A stretch of 64,000 bases of DNA from Sequoia sempervirens (lineage: Eukaryota > Streptophyta > Pinopsida > Cupressales > Cupressaceae): contig VDFB02262720.1 in NCBI GenBank assembly GCA_007258455.2, positions 18,976-82,975 on the forward strand, written 5' to 3'. The notes beneath the pieces were generated by a model, which saw only the letters and a list, made by a program, of their open reading frames with translations, had not been told where the DNA came from and made no database searches. This document shows positions 46,384-57,375 of the stretch, piece after piece; the stretch's first letter is position 1, and each line of letters begins with the position of its first letter. Both the position numbers and the translations under genes were made by a program.

Positions 46384-47767
46384 TGTAATGTCCCCGATTT
46401 CCGGATAGTTGCCACTGAATTAATTTAATTAATTAAATATTAAATTGTCTTAAATTAATAATTGTGGACATTTATATTTAATTAATTAATAAAACATTAA
46501 AATAACTTTATTAAATAATATGCTCAAATATTAAATAGAGTTATTTTATAATGGCAGATATTTAATATTAAAATATGAAAAGTTGGTCTACTATAAAAGG
46601 TGGCAAAAAAAGGAATTCATGGCATAAATTGAAATATTATCTTTGAAGAAATAGGGAATTTTCGGAGAGCTTGGCTTTCTGGGAACTTGAGGACCAAAGC
46701 CCTCAAGTTTTAGGATGGATTGAATGAAAACTCAATTCCATCAAAGGGCGGATTCACCCAGGATTCACAATTGGGATTCAATGATTGATTGCATGATTTG
46801 GGAAATTTGTGAAGTCTCTTTAGAGACAAATTTCAGAATATCAGTTTAATGCTTGCAGTGGTATATTCAAATGCATAATAAAATATTTTATCAGTGGTAA
46901 TTCTGCCGTACCATTGCTACCATTTATGGCTGGGCATTTCATTGGTACCAGCGACTACTTTGATGTTTTTAGTGGCTCAAATATTTCTTTTATGACCATC
47001 AAACCCCTTTCTGAAGAGAGCCGTACAGCTATGAATGAACCGCAGCATGTAAAGAGGATTCCGTACTTAATAGGGAGTCAAAGAATGTGACGTGGCCACT
47101 TTGAGGGGTTAAAGGAGGAGTTGTAAGGCTGTCAAATACTTCCATTTAGCCACTGTAACATCTCCAAAGGGAATCACTGTGCATTGAAGGAGCTAGATTA
47201 TTTTGGAGGAGCCACCCATAATTGCTGTCACTTTAATTATTACCTGGCCGCCATACAAGGAGAAAAGAGTTGCTGCATATTGGAGTTGGAAGCCGTACAT
47301 GTTTGAGGAGCTGCTAATATAAAAAGCTTCACTTGGACTCAGGCCAGAAGCAATTATGTATTAATTTCCAGATACAATGTGTGAACTATGTAATTCTGAA
47401 AATTAATATTTATACCATTGAACTGTTTGATTTAAATCCTCCCGTGTTTAAACATTTTATATGCCTTCATGATAATGAAATGGTTGCATCCATTAAACTG
47501 AGAACATTTGGTAAACATCTACCAAGCATTGAATTAAAGTGGGCATTAGTACAGAACAGCAAGGTTTAGATCTTGGTATATTCTTGAATGTTTAATCTTG
47601 AAAGAATAAGTTTCAGTAGTGGAGATTGGAAAAATCAGTTGAAGTTGTCTGATCAAAAGATTATGTCTAGCTAACACTGAATGCCAATAGTATGACAAAA
47701 TGCCTGAATTGTCAAACTTGGGGAAAATTGTAAAAATTTCTATTCAACTTGGGTGAGGGATGTTACA
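46384..47767 (+). mobile_element. Ty3/gypsy-type solo LTR
   Basis: A 1384-bp block with termini TGTAATGTCCC and GGGATGTTACA. It is flanked on both sides by GAATG (46379-46383 and 47768-47772), a perfect 5-bp target duplication. TGTAACATCCC-like ends are characteristic of plant Ty3/gypsy LTRs. A TATA box TATAAAA is at about 46592. No primer site or pol sequence adjoins, so this is a solo LTR. It inserted about 170 bp from the right end of hAT element A. Confidence 0.9.
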
Positions 47768-47772
47768 GAATG

Positions 47773-49637
47773 AAAGAGTGGAGATCAAACATCCAATGCT
47801 TTTATAGAAGCAACTTTTCTATTCTTGTCATTGATATGGCCTTTTGTCTCCCTTACACCAATACATCTGGATCTTGGAGCATGCATTTATATTTTATAAA
47901 GTTTGCCTAAAAATTGTTGTCGATCTACAAGAGGATGCACACTTTTAATGTTTACATCCACCTTTTAGCTCTTGAAATTTTGACCACTCTATGTCTTAGC
48001 AAGTGTGTGGACACTAGAGGAACCTTTTGACGTTTTTCACTTAAAACTTGGACAATGCTTGATCAAGCATGTGCTTGTGGACATGATGACCTTTTTTGCT
48101 TTTCAAACTTAAAACTTGGACACCGTTTATAGATACACATGCTTATGTTCTCACTAGAAACTTTTTGAAAACTTGTTTATCAAACTTGGTACATTCCCTC
48201 ATGAGGTGAGCATTTTTACATTTGATGCTCACTTTCCACTTGGCATTTTGATCATTCCTTGAAGCGTTTTTACCTAAGCATATGATTCCTCAAAACAAAA
48301 GATTGTTTTGCTCCCTCTTTACAAAAGCTGCATGCATTCATGGTCTAAGTGGGTGTTTTTAGATTTCTTAAACTTTAACAGTTTAACCCCACATTGTAGA
48401 TGTGTCTGCTCCACCATCAATTTCCCTCTTTCAAACTTAACTCTTGTTCATCTTTTGAAGCAGTATGCACCAATGGTCTAAATGGACCAAATTTTGAGAC
48501 TTTTTCACTAAGATGAAACATCCTTTAGTCTGGTTCACTCCAAGGGTCTTAATGCACCATTTTTGACTATAAACACTCTTTTGGGATCCTTAGTGCATTG
48601 GCGTGCTCCAATACACCATGAAGTCCATTTTCCATGCCTTAAGCAATCTTTTTGCCCTTTCTCCTTTGTCAAAACTCCATTCTTCACCTCGTTTAATGTC
48701 TTGGAAAGTTTTTTCTGTTGGCTCTGCAAAGACATTGATTAGAGATCAGAAATATAACATCTAAGACCAGAGGAGACTAGGATTTGACAACTCACTTGAT
48801 GGGAAATGATGGTATTTTGGTTTGAAACTTTTCACCTTTCATGAAAGGTCTTTTTGAAGAATTGTGTCTGCCTGAAACTTTGCATGGTTGCATGTTGTTA
48901 GTACCGTTTTCAGTTGTATTGTAACAGAAAACAAAATAGAAAGATATGGGAGCTGTTGAATCATGTCCAACAAACTACCCTCCAAGTAGATATCACAAAT
49001 ATCTGTAAATTCTTTTAATTTAATCTCAATTATAACCTGCTTCGGTGTCTTGAGAAAAACATTTTAAAATAATCTAATGTTTTCAGGAGTTGCTGCTCCT
49101 TGTTCGATTAGTGATTATTATGTTTAGCTGCGTATAACTTGAATATCTAATTATAATAATATTTAGGCTTGCTTTTGGCTGTCATCTGGATTCTGAACTG
49201 GGGTAGGTGCTGCATTTGTTAATCATATGCCCTATTTTTGATCTCATTCATACTTGTTAGTTGTTACTCAATTACAGAACATCTATAAGTAGTCGAGTTT
49301 GCTTTGTTGTCGGAAGCATCCAAACTTTATTGTCTTGATACAAAAATAGAAATCATTTTTATTCCATTTTGTCCAAGGTTAATGCTCAATCATAAGCATC
49401 ATGCATTTGATTTTTGCACGTTGGTGATTTTTATCTAATATACTTCTTAAATATGCTTATGAATTAGTAGCATGCATAAGGAGAATCTTTCAAATCATTC
49501 CAGTCAGCTAGATCTGGTGAGGAAAGCCAAACTAATTGATTGATCTATGCATGCTAAAGCTAAATTACATTCAGTATTCTGTGAATGCTAGATTCAAGGT
49601 TTTTTTGAATTGGGTGCTAAAGTCGCCAAAAGAAGTC
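47773..49637. other. Intergenic, no gene seen
   Basis: Short open frames only; none has a recognisable motif. Confidence 0.4.
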
Positions 49638-49645
49638 GTAACGAT

Positions 49646-50037
49646 CATAGTTTACATACTCTCCGATTACTCTCCGAGTAGCCGAGTAATCTCCAAAAAC
49701 TTTGCATGCCAAGTAATTTCTGCTTTTACTTGCGGGCAGTATGCAGATGGATTTTCTCCCATCAAATTATTGAGTAATCGCCAGTAGCTCGCAAAAAACC
49801 CACAAACTTGGCATTTTTGTGTGTGTATAAATATGTTTGTGTGTGTATATGCATGCAAACTTGGCATCCTGCGTATGTTTATAGATATGTATGTGTGCAC
49901 AGTGCAGTCTTGAGTATACACATACATAAATATCCAAACACATTTGCCGAGTATTTACTGAGTATTTGCCAAGTTTTTCCCGACTCAAAATTTTTGGGCT
50001 TGCCAAGCACTCTCCGATTCCGAGTATGTAAACTATG
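49646..50037. mobile_element. Non-autonomous hAT MITE (392 bp)
   Basis: Perfect 16-bp terminal inverted repeats CATAGTTTACATACTC (49646-49661 and inverted 50022-50037). The 8-bp flanks are GTAACGAT (49638-49645) and GTAGCGAT (50038-50045), 7 of 8 identical and consistent with a hAT target duplication. Subterminal copies of CTCTCCGA and CGAGTA are present at both ends. No transposase is encoded. The middle has a GTGTGT/ATAT-rich stretch with two copies of GCAAACTTGGCAT-like sequence. Confidence 0.92.
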
Positions 50038-50045
50038 GTAGCGAT

Positions 50046-51327
50046 AACTTTACTGAATGTAAATTGCTATTTTACAAAGCACTTTTTCCATATCTACTCT
50101 AGTATTTTTGGTGTAGATTTACATGGACAAGTGAAATGATCAGAGTTAATATGTATTCTAACTGTTGTGCTAGTTCGGATTTAAAGATTTTTCTTGGATT
50201 CATATGAAATGACCTCTGCCAATTGTACAATGTTTTCTGCTTTGAATTTCCCTTATCCTTGATGTGTTTCGGATGTTTTGTGGTTTATTTGTTTGTTAAT
50301 TGTTTGCAATGCCATAATCATGAAAGAAATGCAAAGAACAGGAAAACAATTCTCATAACAGAAAGTCTTTTCAGAATTTTCTACACAGTTCAAATGTTTA
50401 ATAATTTGCCCAGAAAACTTTATTCAAATTAGCAGCCTTTAGCAATGGATGATAAAAAGCAAGAACCTGGACAATGATGCTGAACTTAGCATAGAATTTG
50501 CTGCTGCAGTGCCCAGAAGCAACAGAGGAGCCACGACTTTGACAACAGATTTCACATGCACAGAGAAATCGTCTTAATAGGCAGCGCTTCAGCTTCAGTA
50601 ATTAATTCATCCTCCCAGGTTGACTGCGCCACACATACCCTCACCAATCACACACCTTATACTGTCACGGGTATCTCCTATGCTTCATACATGAGCATTC
50701 ATTGACCGCTACAGAATCTTGATGGAAAAGAACTATGACTGTGTCAATGCTTGCAGCGATTCACCTTCAGATTATTTCCACACGGCTTGTATACCTTCAG
50801 TGCCTTGTTCAATGATCTCATACAGCAACTCAGATGTTCCAGAATGTTTCTTATTCAAGTTTTGGGGGTTCTGTCCCAAACTGCTCAAGGGTTGCGTCCT
50901 GGTAGCAATTTCTTCATGGCTCAAGAGAAATCAAAATCATAATCATTTTCTGAATACCCTCTCTTCCCAGCATCGAGCCTTTTGATAGAACTGAGTTGCC
51001 AATCTTAAACTTCCCAAACAGCAGTCATTTTACCTGAGAGAGATTGAGTCCATTTAGAAAAATCAGAAGTCGTCCATATCACATAATTGCATTTATTTGG
51101 GAGATAGAGACTTAGGCTTTATTATTATTTCTTTTGATTTATTTATCACCATGGAAATCGCCTAGAGAGAGGAGGAATTGTCACTTAAAGTGGCCCTCTT
51201 TAATAAACTTCAATGAATAATTAAATATCATACACCTGACTTTAGCTTTTAAGGCTCCAATTTAATTATTCGAATTATTCCCTTAAATTTTAATTTATTT
51301 TCTAATCTCCGGGAACCAAAAAGATTA
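50046..51327. other. Intergenic, no gene seen
   Basis: No supported coding region or element between the MITE and hAT element B. Confidence 0.4.
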
Positions 51328-51880
51328 GAAAATTCCAGTGTTCCACGGAGACGCGTCTCCCCCCTTTTTTGTGCCGTCTCCCCGTCCGGGACGTTTCAGA
51401 GACTTGGGGACGCCATGAAGACGTCCCTTGGCCGTCCCACCACCGCCGCCGGGACGTGAGAGACGTCTCTGAGACGGGGGAGACGTCTGGGCGTCTCCGA
51501 GACGTCTCAGAGACGTCCAAGGGTCCCTCGAGCGTCTCGGAGACGCCCAGGAGTCTCCCGCGCTGGGACGCATTTTAAAGTGCTTTTTTTTAAAAAATCT
51601 TTTATTTTTCTTGAAGTTTGTGCATGGGGCCGAACCCTAAAGGCCTATGGGACCCATCTCAAAGCCTCTAAATGAAATAAAACTCTCAAATTGCTTTCTT
51701 TTTTACTCATATATGCATTTGATGTTTTGGAGCAGCTAGGTGAAGAAGAGGAAAACCAGTGAGAAGAGTGAGTGAAAGAGTGAGTTTGAGGTGCTGCAAG
51801 TGCAAGAGGGGTGAGAAGGAGAAAGAAGAAGAAGAGGAGGAGCATTCTACACCAATTTTGAAGGATTTTTCAAGCACAAG

Positions 51881-52243
51881 GTAGGATTTTATGACTGTTT
51901 ATCTTAGTTTTTTCAATTTTTTTTTGTTTTGTTTTCCAAGTTTTTAGATTCATTTTGAAAATGTAGTTTGATGTTTTTAATGGGCATTGAAATGAAAATC
52001 AAAACATGAATATGCATTTGCAGCCACATGTCTATGAAATTATGATTAAAAATTTAATCATAATTTCATATACATGGCTGCAAATGCATATTCATATTCT
52101 TCATTTTCATTTCAAGGCTCATTTTTTTTTCTTTCATCTTTCCATCAAGATTCATCATGAAATTTTAAAATTTTATTTTCAAATTTGTTAAACAGAAACT
52201 AGGCTGAAACTAGGCACTTATAGAATTTATTTGTTTATTGCAG
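51881..52243 (+). other. Putative 5'-UTR intron of the element B transposase gene
   Basis: Donor GCACAAG/GTAGGA at 51881 and acceptor TTTATTGCAG ending at 52243, 7 bases before the ATG at 52251. Same position relative to the start codon as in element A. It contains a long foldback. Confidence 0.6.
51986..52116. repeat. Long foldback (inverted repeat) in the 5'-UTR intron of element B
   Basis: Two arms of about 65 nt pair around a 2-nt loop at 52051-52052 (GATTAAA/TTTAATC). The arms share AATATGCATTTGCAGCCA and ATGAAATTATGATTAAA with only a few mismatches and a 2-nt bulge. It could be a foldback MITE or a hairpin RNA precursor. Confidence 0.9.
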
Positions 52244-52250
52244 TGTCACA

Positions 52251-54578
52251 ATGAGCTCTCATGACAATGATGACATCAACATGAGTGAGGATGAAGCTCA
52301 TTCACATAGTGATGTTGATCCTGAATATGAACCTGGGGTTGAGGGGGATGACCATGGGGATGAGCATGAAGTCCAAACTAGTTCCATGGCAAGTGAAACA
52401 AGTAATGTAAATTGCCCTTCTGCAATATTGGCAAAGTATGCTAGGGGTCCTTTTGATCCCACTTCCCCTCTCAAACAATTTGCAACAAAAGATCTAAGCA
52501 GGCAACCGCAAGCGGCAACAACTGGTGGCACAAGGAGGTGGAAGTGCAACTTTTGTGGTGGTGGGTGGTATGGTAGCATCACTAGAGTTAATGCACACCT
52601 CCTTTTCATTAAAGGAAAAGGTGTGGGGATATGTCGTTTTTTATTAAAACCGGAAAACCTGAAATTCAAAATTGAAATAAATAAGTTATGGGGTGTTCAT
52701 GATGATACTCCAGTTGCACCTGTGCCTACTACTTTGTCTCATAGGACACAGCTTCAGCATAGCCAACAACAGAGATCTAGCCATACTTTGCAGACGAGAG
52801 TAGGAGGGACACCAGGTTCTTCTTCTAGTGCCTATGCAGGAGAGGGGAGGGGGAAACGGAAAGTGCAAAGTCAAACTCAAAGTAACCCCATTGCAGATTT
52901 GTTTAATGTGCAGCTCAAGGATGAGATAGATGATGCCATTGGCAAGTTCTTCTTTGCCAATGGCATCCCGTTTCATGTTGCCCGATCTCCTTATTTTAAG
53001 GATATGATATCGATGGTGGCAAAGGGAGGACCATCATATGTGCCACCAGGTGAGACGAAATTGAGGACAGCGATCTTGGATAAGAACTATTCCAAGATCA
53101 ATTTGTTGATGGAGAAGATGAAGGAGTGTTGGATTGAGACAGGATGTAGCATAGTCATGGATGGGTGGACGAACATTAGCCATCGTCCACTCATTAACAT
53201 CATGGTTACATGTACTGAGGGCCCATATTTTCTTAAGGCAGTTGATTGTTCAGGGCATCGCAAAGATGCTGATTTTCAGTTTGAGGTTCTCAGAGGTGCT
53301 ATTGAGGAGGTTGGGCCACAAAATGTGGTCCAAGTTGTGACAGATGCTGCGCATGTGTGCAAAGCTGCAGGGAGACTTATTGAGGCTACTTATAGGCATA
53401 TCTGGTGGACCCCATGTTGTGTGCATGCCATGAACAATGCACTCAAGGACATGGGAAAGATTGAATGGATTAGAGCAGTGGTTCATGATGCGAGAGATGT
53501 GCAGATGTTTATCTGCAACCACCACACATCACATGCACTTTTCAGGACCTTCGCTAAGAAGGAGTTCCTGAAACCTACTGATACGAGATATGGTTCTTAT
53601 TTCATTCTCTTAGACAGAATGATTGAGTTGCAAGAGGCACTGCAACTCATGGTCATGACAGCAGATTGGAGTAGGTGGGCCGAGTCTAGGACAGAGCATG
53701 GGAGGAAGGTGAAGGATACAGTGAAGAGCGATGTGTTTTGGGCTGATGCAAAATATATTGTTGCCATCATTAAACCAGTTTTCCAGGTTATCAGGTATGG
53801 GGATGCGGATGCACCTAGCCTTGGAGAGGTGTATGAGTGCATTGATTCTATGCTTGATCAGATGAGGGCTGTTGTGCGAGAGAGGGACCCTACATTAGCA
53901 TTCTACCACGAGCACATTCAGCCAATCATTCACAGGAGATGGGAGAAGCTCAACACTCCCTTGCACATGGCAGCCTATGCACTTAATCCTAAGTGGTACT
54001 TGACTAGGCCTGGTAGAGTAACACCGATACAGGATGCAGAGGTGAAGGCAGGGTTCTTTAGGTGCATTGAGAGGATGTATGATGATGTAGATGCCAGTGT
54101 GATTCGCACTGAGTGGACCAAATTTGCCACTCTTAGAGGTTATTCAGATGCAGCCAAGATGGATATGCGAACTATGGCGCAGGAGGACCCAATTTTGTGG
54201 TGGACTTGCCATGGATCAGGATCTTTGACTACCACTCTAGCCATTCGATTGTTATCTCAGGTTTCTAGTTCTTCAGCTGCTGAGAGGAACTGGTCTACAT
54301 ATAGCTTCATCCACTCTCTTAAGAGGAACAGACTTACCTCTAGGAGAGCAGAGAAGCTTGTGGCTGTACATAGTGCTTTGCGTCTCATTGACCGCAAATC
54401 ACTTTTGTACAAAGAGAGTCCAGCAGCACGGTGGGATGTAGACCCAGAGGAGCCAGCACAGATTGATGAGGATGCTGCAGTTTCGGCTTCAGATGCAGGG
54501 CTGGTTGGTATTAGTTTGGCAGTGCTTGATCGCGAGGATTCTAGTAGTTCGAGTGATGAGGAGTTTGGGGATGATTAG
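52251..54578 (+). CDS. hAT transposase B (single coding exon, 775 aa)
   Basis: Uninterrupted from ATG 52251 to the stop at 54576-54578. An acidic Ser/Asp/Glu/His N-terminal 40 residues precede a BED-like finger (C99, C102, H116, C128) for DNA binding. A basic stretch GRGKRK at 199-204 is a possible nuclear signal. The DUF659/RNase H core holds D304 in VMDGWTN and D365 in VVTDAAHVC, and then WTPCCVHAMNNAL with the hAT C-x-H pair (C390, H392). The C-terminal dimerisation domain has SSSSAAERNWSTYSFIHS (E678 as probable third acid, W681). It ends in SSSSSDEEFGDD. The family excises and inserts DNA with 8-bp duplications, matching the flanks. It lacks the two coding introns of transposase A; the frame is continuous at both positions. 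Confidence 0.93.
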   Translation: MSSHDNDDINMSEDEAHSHSDVDPEYEPGVEGDDHGDEHEVQTSSMASETSNVNCPSAILAKYARGPFDPTSPLKQFATKDLSRQPQAATTGGTRRWKCNFCGGGWYGSITRVNAHLLFIKGKGVGICRFLLKPENLKFKIEINKLWGVHDDTPVAPVPTTLSHRTQLQHSQQQRSSHTLQTRVGGTPGSSSSAYAGEGRGKRKVQSQTQSNPIADLFNVQLKDEIDDAIGKFFFANGIPFHVARSPYFKDMISMVAKGGPSYVPPGETKLRTAILDKNYSKINLLMEKMKECWIETGCSIVMDGWTNISHRPLINIMVTCTEGPYFLKAVDCSGHRKDADFQFEVLRGAIEEVGPQNVVQVVTDAAHVCKAAGRLIEATYRHIWWTPCCVHAMNNALKDMGKIEWIRAVVHDARDVQMFICNHHTSHALFRTFAKKEFLKPTDTRYGSYFILLDRMIELQEALQLMVMTADWSRWAESRTEHGRKVKDTVKSDVFWADAKYIVAIIKPVFQVIRYGDADAPSLGEVYECIDSMLDQMRAVVRERDPTLAFYHEHIQPIIHRRWEKLNTPLHMAAYALNPKWYLTRPGRVTPIQDAEVKAGFFRCIERMYDDVDASVIRTEWTKFATLRGYSDAAKMDMRTMAQEDPILWWTCHGSGSLTTTLAIRLLSQVSSSSAAERNWSTYSFIHSLKRNRLTSRRAEKLVAVHSALRLIDRKSLLYKESPAARWDVDPEEPAQIDEDAAVSASDAGLVGISLAVLDREDSSSSSDEEFGDD

Positions 54579-55035
54579 AGGCCTCCCTTAACTACATTTT
54601 TGCATTTTGTACTTATTTTGATTATGATATCAAACTATCAATGTACTCATGCTACTTATTTTTATCATTATGATATGATATTATGATGTGACATGTCATA
54701 TTTTCGATATTCATATAATAGAAATCTCAAATTCGACAATTTCATTTGTCAAATTTTAATATTTTATTTGATTAGTGATTACTAATAGTTTTCAAGTATT
54801 CAAAATGTTAGTATTTGCAATTTTACTAATTTGCCAAAGTTTAATTTGAATTGTTATTCTAAAACATCTTTTTATAACTAGTTATTCAAGTACCCTATGT
54901 ATATCAGCGCCGCCCCCCCGCCGCCGTCCCCCCGCCGTCCCCAAACTTAGACCCCTTGTCCCCCCGTCTCCGAGACCCGTCCCCCACATGGAGACGCGTC
55001 CCCTTCAGGAGACTCCGTGGAACATTGGAAAATTC

Positions 55036-56583
55036 CCTCTTAAATGATATTAAGCGGAGAGGGACATTACATCATAGACCCAGCTCCAGCTTTATTAAGC
55101 ACAAAGATCTTATCATAGCGAAATATTTCAGTCCATTGTTTTGTGTCATTTGATGCAACAGAGTCAATAAAAATGTCCTTAGCACTTGAGCTAAGTGAAG
55201 ATTGCATGCTTCCTTTTCCTCATCCCATGCATTGCGCTCCTGATGTATGGTTACTGTACAACAACTTGCTCAACAAGCCACTAGGAAGAAAGGCACCATC
55301 TAAATTACTGCATGTAATCATATTTGTAGGCGCAAGGTCATGCATTTCAAGTTTCAACTCCTTAAACAAACATAGAAATTATTTGTTGTTGGTTATGTTA
55401 CAATCTAATTCTTGTCCACATTAAAGATTTATTTATTTGCATTTTGTATGGGTTTTTCTTTGGTCTAGCTGACATGCCTTTAAGAAACATTAGCATTTGT
55501 GCAAAGCTTTTTCCCTTTTCTTTGGTATGCTACAGTGTCATTATTGTCAATAACAATGCTTTTTGTATCGTTTCTTCTTTGGTCTAGCTAACATGCCTTC
55601 AACTCAAGCATGCTAGCAATTGTGCAAAGCTCCATTCCAAGACTGTTCTCTAGATTATAAGTGATTGTTTAAATCTGACTATCTGGTATTACATTGCACA
55701 AGTGACCTTTAATTTCTGCTATAATCCGTAACACTTATTGATGAAAGAGGTCACTTTGCAAGGTTCGCACAAGACTTTTTGATGTTTGCTGGAGCTGCAA
55801 GGGGTCTTTATCTTTTATACCCTAATTTTTAAGTGCATGTGACAAAGTCACATGCCAATTTATTTGAATCACCTAAGTTTTATTCTTATCAACTTTATGT
55901 ATCAAGACTATGGGCAGGTCTCAATTGTCTAAAAAGTCAAATTTAATGTTTCAAAAATTACCCAGCTCTCCTTCCCTTTTCCATATTTATGCCTATATTA
56001 GTCACACAAGTTCTTATTCGGGGTGGATGAAGAACCTGTGGCTGTAGCCCTTTTGAAGCTTTTCCAGATTGTGGGTTATAATTGATTTTGGTTGGTTTTA
56101 TGGCTGCATTTGGTGTGCTTCCTATGCAAGAAAAAGGCTTAATTAGTTGATTTCTTTTGTGGTCAGCTTGGAAAAATGTTTGGAACCAGCATTTTGTGCT
56201 AACAGTTTGGGTGGAAGCTTTTTATCAATGTTTTTTATTTTTACTATTGGCTCTGCTTTTTAAGCTTTAACTATATGCTGGAAATGGTTAGGAATAAGAT
56301 TCTTGTGTTTTGTATGAGCTTTTTACTGAGTGTTTTTTCCTACAATTGTTTCTGACAGATATTGCAGTTATTTTGGTTGTATTTGATGTGGTTTTGTAAG
56401 CCAACATGTAGTAGATCTAGCTCATGTTATGTCAGGAAATATCTCATAACTGGGCATTCACCCCTATAGAAAGAGATGGAGCTTTTTTTCCCTCCCATTC
56501 TGTTTACATCAAATAAATATAAGCATCCTCTGTCAATAGAACTAAAGATGTCAATGAACCTTCACTACATCCAATAAGCAAAA
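55036..56583. other. Intergenic; degraded repeat unit near 56395-56480
   Basis: No gene. CTCATGTTATGTCAGGAAAT followed by GGGCATTCACCC near 56420-56465 looks like an old copy of the end of the 396-bp unit that follows. Confidence 0.45.
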
Positions 56584-57375
56584 TCCAAGGGCTCTTCATG
56601 ACACCAACAACCATCATAGAAGAACATCCATATAAACCAATAGAACCACATCCATACCAAATCTCCCACTAAAAGTGATTCCAAGCTATACATGGAATCG
56701 TGATGAAAATAACCTAATCAAAGATCAACTATGGATGTCACACAGTCAAACTGCATGCTGCAACATGAAGAACTTTGAAATAAGAACCAAGAACTGGAAA
56801 CAAGAAGATAGAACTAAATATGTAACGACATAAAGCTCATGTTATTTTAGCCTGGAATGAGGGGTTAAAGTTGCCTCGTAAGGCAACAAGTGGCAGGTCC
56901 AGTTCATGTTATTTTAAGAAATACTTGATATTGGGGTGTTCAACCCAGGCCCTCTAGGCATGAAATATAGCTTAGTTTGTCCAAGGGCTCCTCATGACAC
57001 CAACAACCATATAGAAGAACATTCATATAAACCAATAGAACCACATGAGTACCAAATCTCCCACTAAAAGTGATTCCAAGCTATACATGGAATCGTGATG
57101 AAACTAACCTAATCAAAGATCATCTATGGATGTCACACAGTCAAACTACATGCTGCAACATGAAGAACTTTGAAATAAGAACCAAGAGCTGGAAACAAGA
57201 AGACAGAACTAAATATGTAACTACACAAAGCTCATGTTATTTTAGCCTGGAATGAGGGGTTAAAGTTGCCTCGTAAGGCAACAAGTGGCAGGTCCAGTTC
57301 ATGTTATTTTAAGAAATAGTTGATAATGGGGTGTTCAACCCAGGCCCTCTAGGCATGAAATATAGCTTAGTTTGT
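56584..57375. repeat. 396-bp tandem duplication
   Basis: 56584-56979 and 56980-57375 are near-identical direct repeats, starting TCCAAGGGCTC and ending AGCTTAGTTTGT. Each contains a GTTGCC/GGCAAC hairpin. No coding meaning; the short open frames inside differ only through substitutions. Confidence 0.95.

Larger units (their letters stand above)
51336..55027 (+). mobile_element. hAT transposon B, structurally complete
   Basis: 3692 bp bounded by a perfect 8-bp target duplication GAAAATTC (51328-51335 and 55028-55035). The termini are CAGTGTTCCACGGAG (left) and, inverted, CAATGTTCCACGGAG (right), one mismatch in 15. The right end then has a 14-base insertion before the shared CGCGTCTCC. Both subterminal regions are strongly GC-rich. 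The left (51347-51570) is an array of GAGACG/CGTCTC motifs including the palindrome GGAGACGCGTCTCC; the right (54908-55010) is rich in GTCCCC and GTCTCC. An intact transposase gene lies inside. With intact ends, duplication and gene, it is the best candidate in the window for recent or current activity. Confidence 0.95.

Noticed and set aside
51302..51578. Open frames on both strands rich in Arg/Ser/Glu/Thr
   Set aside because: Artefacts of the GAGACG/CGTCTC array at the left end of hAT element B.
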